DNA of 64,000 nt from contig NW_026622874.1 in assembly GCF_023065955.2 (NCBI RefSeq), positions 6,988,001 to 7,052,000 of the forward strand, in the 5' to 3' direction. The notes beneath the pieces were generated by a model that saw nothing but the letters and a program-made list of their open reading frames with translations, was not told the DNA's origin and searched no databases. The translations under genes and the position numbers were made by a program. Of this stretch, positions 1 to 11,296 are shown piece after piece. How positions within the stretch are numbered: position 1 is the first letter of the stretch; every line of letters starts with the position of its first letter. Source of the DNA: Ursus arctos (Eukaryota; Chordata; Mammalia; Carnivora; Ursidae).

Positions 1-756
1 CTACTTCAAACACCAACCCCTCAATAGTAAATTCATTCATGTTGGATTTCCTTCGAGTTCATTTTTTTAAAGTGCCTCCGGAGACTTCTGACCTGCCTCA
101 TTTGGTCTGGTTGCTCCACGCCTGGGCCACCACCGCGGCCGGGCTCCCCTTCACCCCTCCTGGGGATCCTTTCGGGGCTCTCCTGTTAGGTATCTGCTTC
201 CTGCACCCCCTTCCCCCTCTTCCTTGGCTCACCCCGTTAAGGTTTTGGAGGGGCGCATCCCTGATTGATTCTTGTAAAGTTCTGAGACATCGTGTAGGTT
301 TCTGTTCTCAGGGATTCCTGCCTTTTGCTTGGTGACCTCCAGGGAGTGCCTCCCCGCAGATGAATATAATCGCCCAGGTCACTGACGCTGGGCTTGGACA
401 TGCCGCTTGCTCTGATCATAGAATACAACAGGACATCTGAGCAGAGGCTTTGAGAGCTGTTGTGAGATTTTGCTCTTTCCTCCTCGATGCTGGAGCCAAG
501 ACATTGGGTAGGAGCAGGATCGCGGAGCCACAGCTCCAATTTGAGCAAAAAATTCAACTGCTTTCAAGGTACTGAGATTGGGAGGTTGTTACTTCAGTAA
601 AACATAATCTAAGTGTGTCTGGAAAGCATCTTTATTCTAGGTTTCCCATTAATTAATGCAACATTCCAGAATGGAAAGAATTTTCCTTCAGAGGTGTGAT
701 GGCCTTGTTCCGTGATCTCCTGGTTTCTAGGACCGCCACTGACAAGTCCAAAGCCA
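1..756. other. Non-coding, no gene recognised
   Basis: Mixed-composition sequence with only short chance frames. It resembles old interspersed repeat DNA, but I cannot assign a family. Confidence 0.4.
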
Positions 757-851
757 TTCTTTTTTTTTTTTTTTAAGTTTATTTAAGTAATCTCAGGACC
801 CCAAGAGTAAGAGTCGCACCGTCTTCCAAATGAGCCAGCCAGGCCCCCCAA
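757..851 (-). mobile_element. Can-SINE, old short type
   Basis: T-rich tail followed by the complement of the tRNA-like head, ending in 'GAGCCAGCCAGGC'. Head-only copy without the CT-rich 3' body. Confidence 0.8.
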
Positions 852-1411
852 GTCCAAAGCATTCTGATGCTAGAGCCTTTTCAAAGAACCCCTCTTTCCC
901 TCTAGGATCTTTTCTTTGCCCGCACAGTTCTGAAATTCCAGCGTCACTGGTTTTGATACTTGGTCGACTTTCACGCGCCATACACGGCACTAGGAGGGCC
1001 CTTCCAGTCTGGACACTCACGTCCTTTAATTCCCCAAATATTTCTTAGGTCATCTTATTGATAATTTCTTCGACTTCATTTTCCGTTTTCTGGAATTCCT
1101 GTATTCCAAATCTTGAACTGCTTTTCTTATCCTTTCTCTCCCCCTCTTTTTTTCTGCCTCATTTTTTTTCTTCTTGGCTCCAATTTCTAAGATAGTTCTG
1201 TAATTTTTTTCTCTTCACATTTTTGTGTTTTCATTTCAGTGATCATGTTCTTAATTTCCAAGAGCCTTTTGTTGTTGTTCTAATCTAGGCTCTGCTGGAA
1301 GCAGAGTGTAAGACAAGGGTTTGCATGTAAGGAACTTATTTGGGACGTCATCCCAGGGACAGGAGTAAGGGCGGGGAGGTGAAAATGTAAAGGAGGAAAA
1401 GACGATATGAG
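852..1411. other. Non-coding, T-rich, unassigned
   Basis: Includes a T/C-rich part (1040-1270) that looks like the antisense strand of an old LINE, and a purine-rich part before the next SINE. No exon-like structure was seen. Confidence 0.35.
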
Positions 1412-1595
1412 GATGTTTTTTTCTTTTCTGGGGGGGAGGAGAGTGCAGAAGGAGAGGGAAAGAGAGAATCTCAAGCAGACTCCCTGTTGAATGTAGAGCC
1501 TGATGACAGCGTTCTAACCCACAACACTGAGATCATGACCTGAGCTGAAATCAAGAGTCGGACGCTCAACCGACTGAGCCACCCAGGCGCCCCAC
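1412..1595 (-). mobile_element. Can-SINE
   Basis: Complement orientation, from a T-run and GA-rich body to 'CCACCCAGGCGCCCC'. The flanks 'ATGAGGATGT' and 'ACGAGGATGT' look like a TSD. Confidence 0.88.
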
Positions 1596-1899
1596 GAGGA
1601 TGTGTTTTCGACTTGGCCACTGCTCTGGGTGGCCGGTGTTTGCTCCTGTGGAACCTTCTGAGAACCTTCTGAGGAGCTTTCTAAAACCAGTCTCAGAGCT
1701 GTCCACCCAGGGGACAAAAAGTGGGAGTGAGAGCTCCCATCCCTCACTGGCCCAGGGTGACCTCACAGGCTTTGGCTCCCCAGTGCTTGTGAGTCGTGTG
1801 TGCATGGATGCCAAGAAGAGTGATGTCAGACCTGATCCGTAAAGGAGTGGAGTAGGAGGGTGAGTGGCTATCATCCAAATTTGAAACTTGTGTCTGATA

Positions 1900-2335
1900 A
1901 AAGCTTATCTATAGCAGGCTGAGTAATGGCTCCCCCAAAGTTACCCATGCCCTAACCCCCAGAGCCTGTGAATTTGCTGCCTTATGTGGCAAAAGCGACT
2001 CTCCAGATATGATTGACCTGGAGACACGATCCCGGGCTAGGTGGGTGGGCATTAGTCACAGTGTCTTCACAAGAGGGAGGCAAGGAGGTCAGAGGAGGCA
2101 GAGGTGACGGGGCAGAAACAGGGTGGGAAGGTGATGTAACGTGGAGCCATGAGCCAGGGAAGGAGGCCAGCCCCCCTGGGGACCGGCAAAGGCAGAGAAA
2201 TGGATTTTCCCCCAGAGGCTCCCCAAGGAACAAACCCTACTGACACCTTCACTTCCGCTCTTGAAGATCTGTTCCAGACTTCTGATCCGGTAAGAGAATA
2301 CGTTCGTGTTGTCTTAAGCCACTGAACTTGTGGCT
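1900..2335 (+). mobile_element. MLT1-type MaLR LTR
   Basis: Contains diagnostic MLT1 blocks in order: 'GGCTCCCCCAAAG', 'GAATTTGCTGCCTTATGTGGCAAAAG', the 'GGGTGGGC' block, the middle AG-rich part, 'GACACCTTCACTTC', and 'GTTGTCTTAAGCCACTGAACTTGTGG' near the 3' end. Diverged solo LTR in sense orientation. Confidence 0.85.
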
Positions 2336-2697
2336 TCCTCACGTGTCACTGCAATCCCTTCTGTTCACGGGGCCCCTTGTCCCCAAGGAAAGCACTCATC
2401 TACCTGCAGTCACTTACGGATTATTTTGCAGTTTTTGCAGCTGGAAATTCACCAAAGTTAAGTCATTCAGTATGTGCTCAGAGGCCTGGCTCCTTGCACT
2501 CAGCATATTTTGAGATTCGTCCACTTTGTCGTATGTATTGGTAGTTATTCCTCCTTTTCATCGCTGAGCAGTATTGCTATGTATGGATATACCACAATTT
2601 GTTCATCCAAACACTTGACTTACTGATGGACTACTGAGTTGTTCCCAGTTCGGGGCTATTAATGAATAAAGCCACTATTAACATCCATGTACAAGTT

Positions 2698-2802
2698 AGG
2701 GCACCTGGGGGGCTCGTTCAGTAGAGCGTGCAACTCTCGAGCTCAAGGTTGTGAGTTCGAGCCCCAAGCTGGGTGTAGAGATTACCTAAAAAAAGTATCT
2801 TT
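2698..2802 (+). mobile_element. Can-SINE, old short type
   Basis: Head 'GGGCACCTGGGGGGCTC', tRNA-like body with 'GTTCGAGCCCCAAGC', ending at 'GTGTAGAGATTACC' and an A-rich tail. It abuts an oppositely oriented SINE. Confidence 0.85.
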
Positions 2803-2985
2803 TTAAAAATTTATTTATTTGAGAGAGAGCACGAGTGGGGGGGGGGCGGGGGGCAGGGCAGAGGGAGAGAGAAAAGCAGACTCCCTGCTGAGCAGGATCC
2901 CGATGCGGGGCTCAATCCCAGGACCCTGAGATCATGAACTGAGCCTAGGACATCTTCTTAACCAACGGCTTAACCCAGGTGCCCT
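2803..2985 (-). mobile_element. Can-SINE
   Basis: Complement orientation with 'TTTATTTATTTGAGAGAGAG' tail, a G-rich slip (about 2836-2850) and a head complement ending 'CCCAGGTGCCC'. Together with the preceding copy it forms a tail-to-tail pair. Confidence 0.88.
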
Positions 2986-3566
2986 AAAAATAATATCTTT
3001 AAAAAAAATTCATGTGCAGGTCTTTGTGTGGACGGTAGATGTATGCACAATTTTTAAAGAAACTGCCTGTTTTCCCAATGGTTGTACCAGTTCACATTCC
3101 TACCAGCAGTTCATGAGAGGTCTGGTTGCACCTCATCCCTGCCAGCTTTTGGTAGAGTCAAGGTTTTAAATTTTAGCCATTCTAATAGGTGCATAGTGGT
3201 AGCTCATGATTTGAAATTGCATCTCCTTAACAACTAATAATGTTGAACATCTTTTCATGTGCTTATTGGCCACATGTATATCTTCTTCAGGGCAGTGTCT
3301 TTTGTGTACTTTTTTGGGGGAGAGGGTTTATTGAGTTTTGAGAGTCCTTTAAATGAGAGTTCTTATATATGTATTACATATATATATATGCTTTACAAAT
3401 AATTTTTTATATGTGGCTTGTCATTGTCTTAACGGTGTTTCTAGAAGAACAAAAGATTTTAATTTTGAAGTCCAATCTTTTTTATAGATTGCATACAGAT
3501 TAAGAAATATTTGCCTAACCAAGGTCATGATTCCCTCCTCTTTTCTTCCAGAAGTTTCATACTTTA

Positions 3567-3945
3567 GGGGAGCCTGGGTGGCTTAGTTGGTTAAGCATCT
3601 GACTCTTGATTTCAGCTCGGGTCATGATCTCGGGATCCTGGGATCAAGCCCCACATGGGGCTCTGTGCCTAGTGGGGAGTCTGCTTGGATTCTCTCTCTC
3701 CTTCTCCCTTTGCCCCTCCCCCCTTCTCTCTCTAAAACAAATAATCTTTATTTTTTACTTTTTTTTAAAGATTTTATTTATTTATTTGGCAGAGAGAGTC
3801 AGCCAGTGAGAGAGGGAACACAAGCAGGGGAGTGGGAGAGGAAGAAGCAGGCTTCTAGCGGAGATCACGCCCTGAGCTGAAGGCAGATGCTTAATGACTG
3901 CGCCACCCAGGCGCCCCTAAAACAAATAATCCTTAAAAAAAGTTT
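3567..3945 (+). mobile_element. Can-SINE split by a younger SINE
   Basis: Sense copy with head 'GGGAGCCTGGGTGGC' and CT-rich body. Its A-rich tail is interrupted at 3747-3917 by an opposite SINE. Confidence 0.88.
3747..3917 (-). mobile_element. Young-type Can-SINE inserted in another SINE
   Basis: Complement orientation with the SINEC1-type body 'AGGGAACACAAGCAGGGG'. It is bounded by the exact 14-bp TSD TAAAACAAATAATC (3733-3746 and 3918-3931), which lies in the tail of the host SINE. Confidence 0.92.
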
Positions 3946-4829
3946 TGTGGTTTTATATTTAGGTCCATGGTTCATCTTTTAAATTAATATTTGCATATGG
4001 TGCAAGGTAGAAGTAAAGTTTGAATTTTTTAAACATAGGAATATCGAATCATCCCAGCACCATTTGCTAAATAGACTGTCCTTTCTCCATGACTTGCTTT
4101 TACAACTTTGTAAATTAATAGTTACCCACATAAGTGTGGGTCTGTTTCTGGACTCTATTCTGTCCCACTGATCTTGTTTATGTTGCTGTGGTCTTGAAGA
4201 ACCGTGGCTTTACAAGACATGAAAGAAGGTGGTTTTAGTTCTGCACTTTAGCTCATCTTTTGCAAAGATGTTTTAGCTCTTCCCGCCCAGGTCTTTCGCT
4301 TTCCCATGTGAATTTCAGAATCAGAATATCGATTTCTACAAAAAAGCATGCTGGGATTTTAACTGGGGATACATTGAATCTATATATCAATTTCGGGGGA
4401 AAATGACATTTTAATAATACTGATTCTTCTGACCTGTGAATAAGATCACTCACTTAAGTCTTAATTTCTCTCAGCCATGTTTTCTAGCTTTCAGTATGTA
4501 TCTTTTGATATTAAAAATGTTATTTGTCAATTTAACTTCCATGTTTATTGCAAGTATATAGAAATAAAGTTGTATATATTATATACATTAATCTTGTAAC
4601 CTGCAACCTTATTAGTTTCAGTAGCTTTTTTTGTAGATTCCATAGGATTCTCTATGTAGGCCATCGCATTGTCTACAGAGTTACTTCTTTCTCTTCAGTT
4701 TGGATGCCTTTTCTTTCTTTTTCTTGCCTTACTGCACTGGTTAGTTTCCTGTATGACAGCAGTGAATGTTTTACTGCTAAGAGATTGTAAAGAATTTTTC
4801 TGGTCTCTGTTCCAGGAAACCAGGGTTCC

Positions 4830-5260
4830 TGGGAATTAACCTCTAAATCTTTGAAATCTCCTGAGTGATAGAAGTACCTTTGTTATTCATGGTGGGTCCC
4901 TGGGACCATCTCTGAGTTTATGCTAATGAGGTAACTCAGGAAGGGGGCTAGCCATGCCAGAAAGACCAACCATGTGATTAGAGGGTTGGGGCTTTAAGGA
5001 GGGTTTTAGCTCATCCTCCAGGAAGGGGAAGGGTGGCTGAAGATTGAGCTCTAGTGCATGGCCAGTGATTCAATCATTCCTATGTAATGGAACATAATGG
5101 ACAGCCAAAGCTCGGGTCAGTGTCCCTGGTGGGTAATCATTCATGAATGCACCAGGAGGGTAATTTGTCCTAAGGACATGGAAGCTTTACGCTTTGTCTT
5201 ATCCTATGTCTTTTCCTTTGATCAATTCTGATTTATATCTTTTATAATAAAATTGTTACA
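4830..5260 (+). mobile_element. LTR-like ancient repeat, family not assigned
   Basis: Contains 'CTATGTAATGGAACATAATGG' and ends near 'TATCTTTTATAATAAAATTG', a layout typical of mammalian MER/ERVL-type LTRs with a poly(A) signal near the end. Diverged; the borders are poor. Confidence 0.45.
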
Positions 5261-5289
5261 TATAGTTGGTTCTAGTTTTTTGGTTTTTT

Positions 5290-6770
5290 TTTTTTTTTCA
5301 TTTTGACAATTTCTGTGTGTTTAGACTATTGGTATTTAATATTACTTTAATGTAAGTCTTGATGTGTTTGCATTTAGGTCTACCATTTTATTGTTTTGTG
5401 TTTGTTTCCTGTTTTGTTGTTGTTATTCCTGATACCCCTTTCTTGCCTTTTTGGGGGTCATTTAAATTTTTTTCCAGTATTTCATTTATCTATCTACTAA
5501 ACGAACTATTTGTAGTTCTTTTGGTGGTTGCTTGAGAGATGAGAATACACACGTTTTTCAGTCTACTTGGAATCAAGATTTCACCACTTTGAGTGGACTG
5601 TCGAAACTTTACTAGCATATAGGTTCCGTCATCCCTCTCCTTTGTTCTGATATCTTACATATTCCATCAGTGAAAACACCATCCGTGCCATATTTTATTT
5701 CTATCATCAAATGTATTTTAAGAACTCAAGAGAATCATTTTTTTAACCCAGATCATGACTATTTCCGTTGCCCTTCCTTCTTTCCTGATTTTCTTATGGT
5801 GTCATCTCCTTTTGGTCTGAAGAACTTCCTTTAATGATTTGTTTTAGACAGGCCTGCTGCGAACAAATTTTCTGTTTTTCTTCAACCAAGAGTGACTTTT
5901 CATTTAGTGCCTGAAGGCTATTTTCATTGGCTATAGAATTCTGGGCTGTCCGTTCTTTCCTTTTGGCCTTTTAGAAATGCTATGCTCCTTCTCCTGGCCT
6001 CCACTTCTGATGTGAGATCTAGTCATCCAAATCATTAGTTCCCATAGATCACTGTTGTTTTTCACTGGCTGCTTTCAAGAGTATTGTCCAGTTTTCATTA
6101 TGATTTGTGTTGGGTGTGGGTATCTTGGGAGTTTCCTGAATCCATAGGTTTCAGTTTTTCACCAAATTGGGAAGTTTCTAGCCAGTATTTCTTTAAATAT
6201 TTTTTCCAGCATCATGGTTTCTCCTCTCCTTCTGGGATTCTGATGGCACAAATGTTAGACCTTTTCTCATTGTCCTGCAGATCTCTGGAGCTCTGCTTGT
6301 GGTTTTGCTTTCTTGTTTCTCAACCTTTTTCTCTGGTCTTCAGATTAAATTCTCTTGGTTTATCTTCAAGTTCACTGTTTCCTCCATTATGCTAGACTAT
6401 TCAGGGAATTTTTAATTTTGGTTACTGTGTATTTCAGTTCTAAAATTTCCATTTCATTCTTTTTATATACATATCTTCTTCTTCTTTGAAGAGATCCCCT
6501 CCCCCCATTGGCTACAAGAGTGTTCTTGATGATTTGCTGGAGCATTTACAATAGTTGCTTTAATGTCTTTATCAGATGACTCCAACATCTGGTATCTCAG
6601 TGCTGGGATCGCTTGCCTGTCTTTTTCTAGGAGTTGAGATTTTCCCCATTTCCTGGTGTGCCAGGTAATTCTGGATCGTATCCTTGGCATTCTGAACGTT
6701 GTCATTAAACTCTAACTCTTGTTTATTAAAATTCTGACCAAATAGACATAAAACATTGTATGAGTTTCAG
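5290..6770 (-). mobile_element. L1/HAL1-related segment, antisense
   Basis: T-rich on the plus strand, with blocks typical of the antisense 5'/ORF1 part of old L1 or HAL1 elements: 'TTCACCAAATTGGGAAGTTT' (6156-6175), 'TATTTCTTTAAATATTTTTTCC', 'TCTCCTTCTGGGATTCTGATGGCAC' and 'TTCAGTTCTAAAATTTCC'. All frames are interrupted. No gene. Confidence 0.7.
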
Positions 6771-7640
6771 GTGTGTAAGATCAGGCAAAGGTTTTGAAAG
6801 CTAAACTGACACTGGAATGATAGCCTTCAGAAGGCAGTTTGGGACGTCAGTTCAACTTTCAAAATCATTGCCATGCATGTGAATGCCTCCCAGTTGCCAG
6901 GCTAGGATTTGGGCGGTGGTCTCATTAAGAGTCTTCAGTCTGCTGAAACAGATCAGATGCACACATACGTACAGCTTGGCAGTGGACTCAGGGGTTCATC
7001 AACAACTTAATGAGGTCCGTTCCTGAATTCCTTCCTTTCTGTGATCTCTTTGGTACTTTCTGGTTCCTTCTATTTTCAGTTCTCTGGCCAGAAGACTAGT
7101 TTTGCCACTGTGTCTGCATCCAGGGCCAAGTGGATGGAGGGCAGAGAGAAAAATGCAACAGGGATTGGTTCTACCCTCTTGGAGACAAAGCTATATGGGA
7201 GAGGGTCATCTCCCCAAGTTTTGACTCCTGCAGGCTCCCACTTCCAGTAGTGGATGCTGTCACCATGATGGGATTGCTGGGGTGGGAGTGGGGGGCCGGG
7301 TAAGAGAACACAAAAGAGTAAAAAAACAAAGGATTTCTACACTCTCTTGGGTGTATTAGAAGTTCCCCCTCCTTGAGCCAGATTAAAAGGGCTTGTGACC
7401 TGTCTGCACCCCAGTATCTAATTCCAGTTTTCCAACGTGCTGAGTTCACGCTGGGGGATACCAGAGGGGGAAAATGGTGGACTCATTGCTGGTTCAGTGG
7501 TACTTCAACATCTCTACTTCTTTCCTTATCTACCTGCTGTTTTCTTTCGGCGCTCCACGCACTCGCAGCTGTCCCTGGTGGAAGAGCCATGGGGCACGTG
7601 CTTGCTCCACCTTATCTGGAACCAGTCCAACTGATGCTTT
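6771..7640. other. Non-coding, probably old LINE-derived
   Basis: Continues the character of the preceding L1-related segment without clear diagnostic blocks. Short open frames overlap on both strands and match nothing I know. Confidence 0.35.
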
Positions 7641-7737
7641 TAAAGTTTATTCTCTACACCCAATGTGGGCCTCAAACTCACGACTCTGAAATCCAAGAGC
7701 CACACACTCCTCCAACTGAGCCAGCCAGGTGCCCCCC
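7641..7737 (-). mobile_element. Can-SINE, old short type
   Basis: Complement of head-only SINE, 'TTTAAAGTTTATT' tail to 'GAGCCAGCCAGGTGCCCC'. Confidence 0.85.
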
Positions 7738-8191
7738 AATTAGTGCTATTAATGTAAGAAAGAGGAATGAAATCATTTTGATTTTCTTCTCACATTATCA
7801 TACATTTCAACTGCAGTACTAAAGGAACGTTTTCCCTGTTGTTTAAAGAGAAATAGTACTAAATACGATGATACTGCCATTCCCACAAGGCATTTTTGAC
7901 TAAGAGGAACAGGAGTGTGATAAAGGTAGGGACCTGGCTTTCAGTTTCATTTTCAGTAGGCAGAAAGGATAGGACCTCTTACTGTTTTGGGCAATTAATT
8001 TCACATTTCACTCATTCTGAATTTGTTTTAGAATACTTTGAAGACTATTACCATCATGCAACTGTTAATGTTAGATTTTCAAGGGTAACATAAGAATCAA
8101 CTATAAAATGCTGCCAACACTGCCTCTAATCAATGACTTAAAGCTGTGGCTGAGAAAGAGACTTTATATATATATTATACACACAGACACA

Positions 8192-8603
8192 CTTTTTTTT
8201 TTTTTTTTTTTTTTTTTTTTGGCGAGCAACCCGGCGGGGAGGGGCACAGGGAGAGGAAGAGAATCTTTTTTTTTTTTTTTTTTTAAGATTTTATTTATTT
8301 ATTCGACAGAGATAAAGACAGCCAGCGAGAGAGGGAACACAAGCAGGGGGAGTGGGAGAGGAAGAAGCAGGCTCGTAGCAGAAGAGCCCGATGTGGGGCT
8401 CGATCCCAGAACGCCGGGATAACGCCCTGAGCCGAAGGCAGACGCTTAACCGCTGTGCCACCCAGGCGCCCCAGGAAGAGAATCTTAAGCAGGTTCTAAG
8501 TTCAGCACGGAGCCCAAAGCAGGGCTCAATCTGAGGACCGAGATCATGACCTGAGCTGAAATCAAGAGTGGTACACTTAACCAACTGAGCAACCCAGGTG
8601 CCA
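8192..8603 (-). mobile_element. Can-SINE split by a younger SINE
   Basis: An outer complement-oriented SINE starts with a T-run of about 29 and ends 'GAGCAACCCAGGTGCC'. It is interrupted at 8268-8472 by a same-strand SINE. Confidence 0.88.
8268..8472 (-). mobile_element. Young SINEC1-type Can-SINE nested in a SINE
   Basis: Complement orientation, full length, with young-type 'CGCTGTGCCACCCAGGCGCCCC' head. The exact 14-bp TSD AGGAAGAGAATCTT is at 8254-8267 and 8473-8486. Confidence 0.93.
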
Positions 8604-8934
8604 CGAGACTTTAGATTTTTAAGACAGGAAGTTGGCAGAGTAGGTACCCCAAGAGAGAAAATCCAACCTTTTACGGTAGAGAACATATATAGCCTAACAG
8701 CAATGTTTAATGAACTCTGTACTCCAAGGAGAGTGGGTCCTTGTAAGAGAACAAAATGAAATTATTTTAGCTGCTAACTATACCTAGAATCTCAATTACC
8801 ACAGTGACTTCACGTGGATGACCTCAGAGTCAGCAGTTTGATCAAACACATCACAAACATGTTTGTTAAAAGTTAACCCAGGGAAGTGTGATTATGGTGT
8901 CTAGAAATACTTCATGATTAAAAAATACTGGGAG
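8604..8934. other. Non-coding unique sequence
   Basis: AT-rich intergenic DNA. I see no repeat or exon in it. Confidence 0.4.
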
Positions 8935-9120
8935 GGGCGCCTGGGTGGCTCAGTCGTTAAGCGTCTGCCTTCGGCTCAGGGCTCGAGCCCCACCATTGGG
9001 CTCCCTGCTCTGCTGGGAGCCTGCTTCTTCCTCTCCCACTCCCCCTGCTTGTGTTCCCTCTCTCGCTGGCTGTCTCTCTCTCTGTCAAGTAAATAAATAC
9101 AATCTTTAAAATAAATAAAT
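8935..9120 (+). mobile_element. Can-SINE with internal deletion
   Basis: Sense copy, head 'GGGGCGCCTGGGTGGCTCAG'. The part between 'GGCTCAGGG' and 'CTCGAGCCCC' is shortened by about 25 bp against other copies. Confidence 0.9.
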
Positions 9121-9470
9121 AAAATTGGGAGTACACAGCACTGCAATTTTAAGAATATATGATGATTTGGTGTTTTGTTATTTATATGGTCTTTAAGAAA
9201 TTTGATACATTTACCAATTAATTATCTTAATAATTTTATTTTGTGCAGACACATACAGAAGTTTTAGATTTAAGGATTTCAGTTTCTTCCCACATAAGAA
9301 CACTCTCTCTGGGGACAGTCTTGTTCTGCCCCCCCAAGGCCAAAAATGGCATTTAATAAAGACACAGCTCTCAGCAGAAAAGGCAGACGTTACCTCTAAA
9401 TAATCCTTCAATTAAAGTTATGAAATAAACTTTAAGAGCCAGGTATACCTTTTTCCCTAAAAAATGCAAC
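9121..9470. other. SRP9 3' flank, unique
   Basis: AT-rich non-coding DNA downstream of SRP9. No exon was recognised. Confidence 0.4.
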
Positions 9471-9474
9471 TACT

Positions 9475-9720
9475 ACTGCCAGCAGCTACCATTTATTGAG
9501 CTTTATTATGTTCCGAGCACCGTACTAAGGGCTAACAATAGGTTCTACCCTTTGATCCTCCTCAAGTCCCAGGAATACTGCTGTCAGCCCAACTTCCAGA
9601 GAAGGAAACGGGGGCTCAGAGAAGTAACCTAAGACCACAGAGTGAGGAAGTAGTGGAGACCAAGTCCCCAGGCCAACTGCCTTGCAACCTCTGCTCTCCA
9701 CTCTGTGCTATAAGTTACAA
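9475..9720 (-). repeat. MIR element
   Basis: Complement of MIR: 'ACCATTTATTGAGCTTTATTATG', a middle with 'GAGAAGGAAACGGGGGCTCAGAGAAG', then the tRNA-side end. It contains the first canonical AATAAA hexamers downstream of SRP9. Confidence 0.85.
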
Positions 9721-10179
9721 GGACCCAAGGAACTCAAATCCCAGTCCCTCCCTTCCAGGATATTTTTATAAAGCAGTGTTAAAAAGCAGAAGGTGTAAAT
9801 GAGAAAGAAAAAGGCCAAAAAAATCCTCCAGTGATCCCACTGATCAGGGGAGAGGGGACCCCAAACCCTAAACACCCTTTACTATTTGATGTTACTTTTC
9901 TTAGTCAAGAAAACAACCTTGCCACCAACATAAATCTTCAGAGAAGGTCCTGTGATAAAACGTACTGGCGACAAACAAAATTTACTACGGTCTCATCAGG
10001 CTCATTTTAGACTAAATGAATACAGTATATCCCAGTCAAGAAATCAGTAATTCTTGAGATGTTAAAAACTTCAAGAGAAACAATACATATTCACATAATA
10101 TTTTACTTACTTCTCTGAAACATGCAAAAATTCATATGGCTAATGGAATTTTCCATGTTAAAATGCTGCTCAACACGGC
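9721..10179. other. SRP9 3' flank or distal 3' UTR
   Basis: AT-rich, no repeat recognised. It would belong to a longer SRP9 transcript if a distal poly(A) site is used. Confidence 0.35.
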
Positions 10180-11176
10180 AAATTCCTAACAAAAAAATAT
10201 TTTAATGTAGGAAGCAACAAGTGAACATTACATTTAGGTGATAAAATTCAGGTTATAATAATATGATAAATATAAAATAATATTCCTTCTGGCCTAATGG
10301 AAAACATAACAGTTGTGACAGTCACGCTTAACACCTTGGTTAAATACAGAGAGGAACGGGCAGGGGTGGCACAGACATATGCAAAGATTTAACAGTTTGA
10401 ATAATCTCGAGCCCTTGTGAGAAAACATAGATGGGAAATCGGTGGCAAACACTTGTGTAATATGGTGGTTTCAGTCCGCCAGCAATCATTCTGTTCGTGC
10501 ACTTCAAGTAACTGCAGTCGTTTCTGAGCACTGACAACTAGATTCCAGCAAGTCTCTGCTCAACAAGCTAATGATACTACAAACCCCTTACATTCAAAAC
10601 TACAGCTTGAATTTGGAAAGTTTTAGGTAAAGTAAAGCGTACCTGCTTCCACGATGCCGTGCCGACAACTGAGACTACACTACTGTATTATACGCAGTCA
10701 GGCACCTGCTGCTCACAGGTAATTCCAGTTACCGTATTTTACGTTTGCTGGTCAACAGCACAAATTTTATGCTCCGAAAGAAATACACCAATCCAGTGAA
10801 ATGCTTACATTTAATTTTCTTTTAAAGACAGAGTAACTAAATTTAAGGAAGAACTGCCTTTTACTGGTATCTCATTTTCAAATTACTGATAGGAACTTAC
10901 CGTAGAATAATTATGTATTTTACCCCGTATCAACCCGCAAAAGGTTTCCCAACATATGCATTTGTTCAATTTCCAAAAATAAATAAAGGTTTTTCTACCT
11001 GAAAGCATTTACATTCCTAGCTCTCTAAAGTAAACATTAAAAAACAAAGTACAAAAAATGATCTCCCCACTTCTGAAGAGCCCACTTAATTACATAAAGT
11101 AGTTCCTTTCCCAACACTTTTTCAGATTTAAGAGATTTACTTCCTAAGAACATGACAGATCTTCACTTCAAACCAT
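10180..11176 (-). other. SRP9: Probable SRP9 3' UTR
   Basis: AT-rich sequence without repeats follows the stop codon, as expected for a 3' UTR. No AATAAA lies on the minus strand in this stretch. ATTAAA variants lie at 10815-10810 and 10206-10201; the second gives a UTR of about 1 kb, which seems reasonable for this gene. The nearest canonical AATAAA hexamers (9507-9502, 9497-9492) are inside a MIR element. The end point is a guess. Confidence 0.45.
10201..10206 (-). terminator. Candidate ATTAAA polyadenylation signal for SRP9
   Basis: The plus strand reads TTTAAT, i.e. ATTAAA on the gene strand, about 970 nt past the stop codon. It is the commonest variant of the poly(A) hexamer. No transcript evidence is available, and alternatives at 10810-10815 and 9492-9507 cannot be excluded. 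Confidence 0.3.
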
Positions 11177-11296
11177 TCAGTCCGTTTCCATGGCAACACT
11201 GCGGGATTCCTTGGCTACCATAAGTCGCATTAGTTGACTGTGGAATTTCTCAATCTTCTTCACGTCTTGGGCTTGGTCTGTTCTATACACCAAACA
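11177..11296 (-). CDS. SRP9: SRP9 coding exon 3 with stop
   Basis: This exon encodes residues 48-86, [14 protein letters not shown] to the C-terminus ..SRSVAMETD, then TGA at 11179-11177. The acceptor is CTGACAG (AG at 11298-11297). It supplies the C-terminal helix. The acidic tail differs from human at several positions; the tail is variable between species. Confidence 0.95.
   Translation of the reverse strand, partial: CLVYRTDQAQDVKKIEKFHSQLMRLMVAKESRSVAMETD

Larger units (their letters stand above)
2430..4780 (-). mobile_element. L1 3' end and distal ORF2, antisense, with SINE insertions
   Basis: Read on the plus strand, this is the complement of an L1: the 3' UTR part 2480-2700, the block around 3060-3300 ('CCTACCAGCAGTTCATGAGAGG'-type) and distal ORF2-like sequence to about 4780. 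Frames are broken throughout. It is interrupted by SINEs at 2698-2985 and 3567-3931. Old L1 subfamily. Confidence 0.85.

Noticed and set aside
8935..9010. tRNA-like heads of the many SINEs as tRNA genes
   Set aside because: The tRNA-derived heads are diverged, lack a foldable acceptor stem and are followed by the SINE body and A-tail, so they are retroposons and not tRNA genes.
1..9100. Exons of EPHX1, the expected downstream neighbour of SRP9
   Set aside because: No recognisable epoxide hydrolase peptide in any frame. In human the gene starts about 20 kb past SRP9, so it should lie outside the window.
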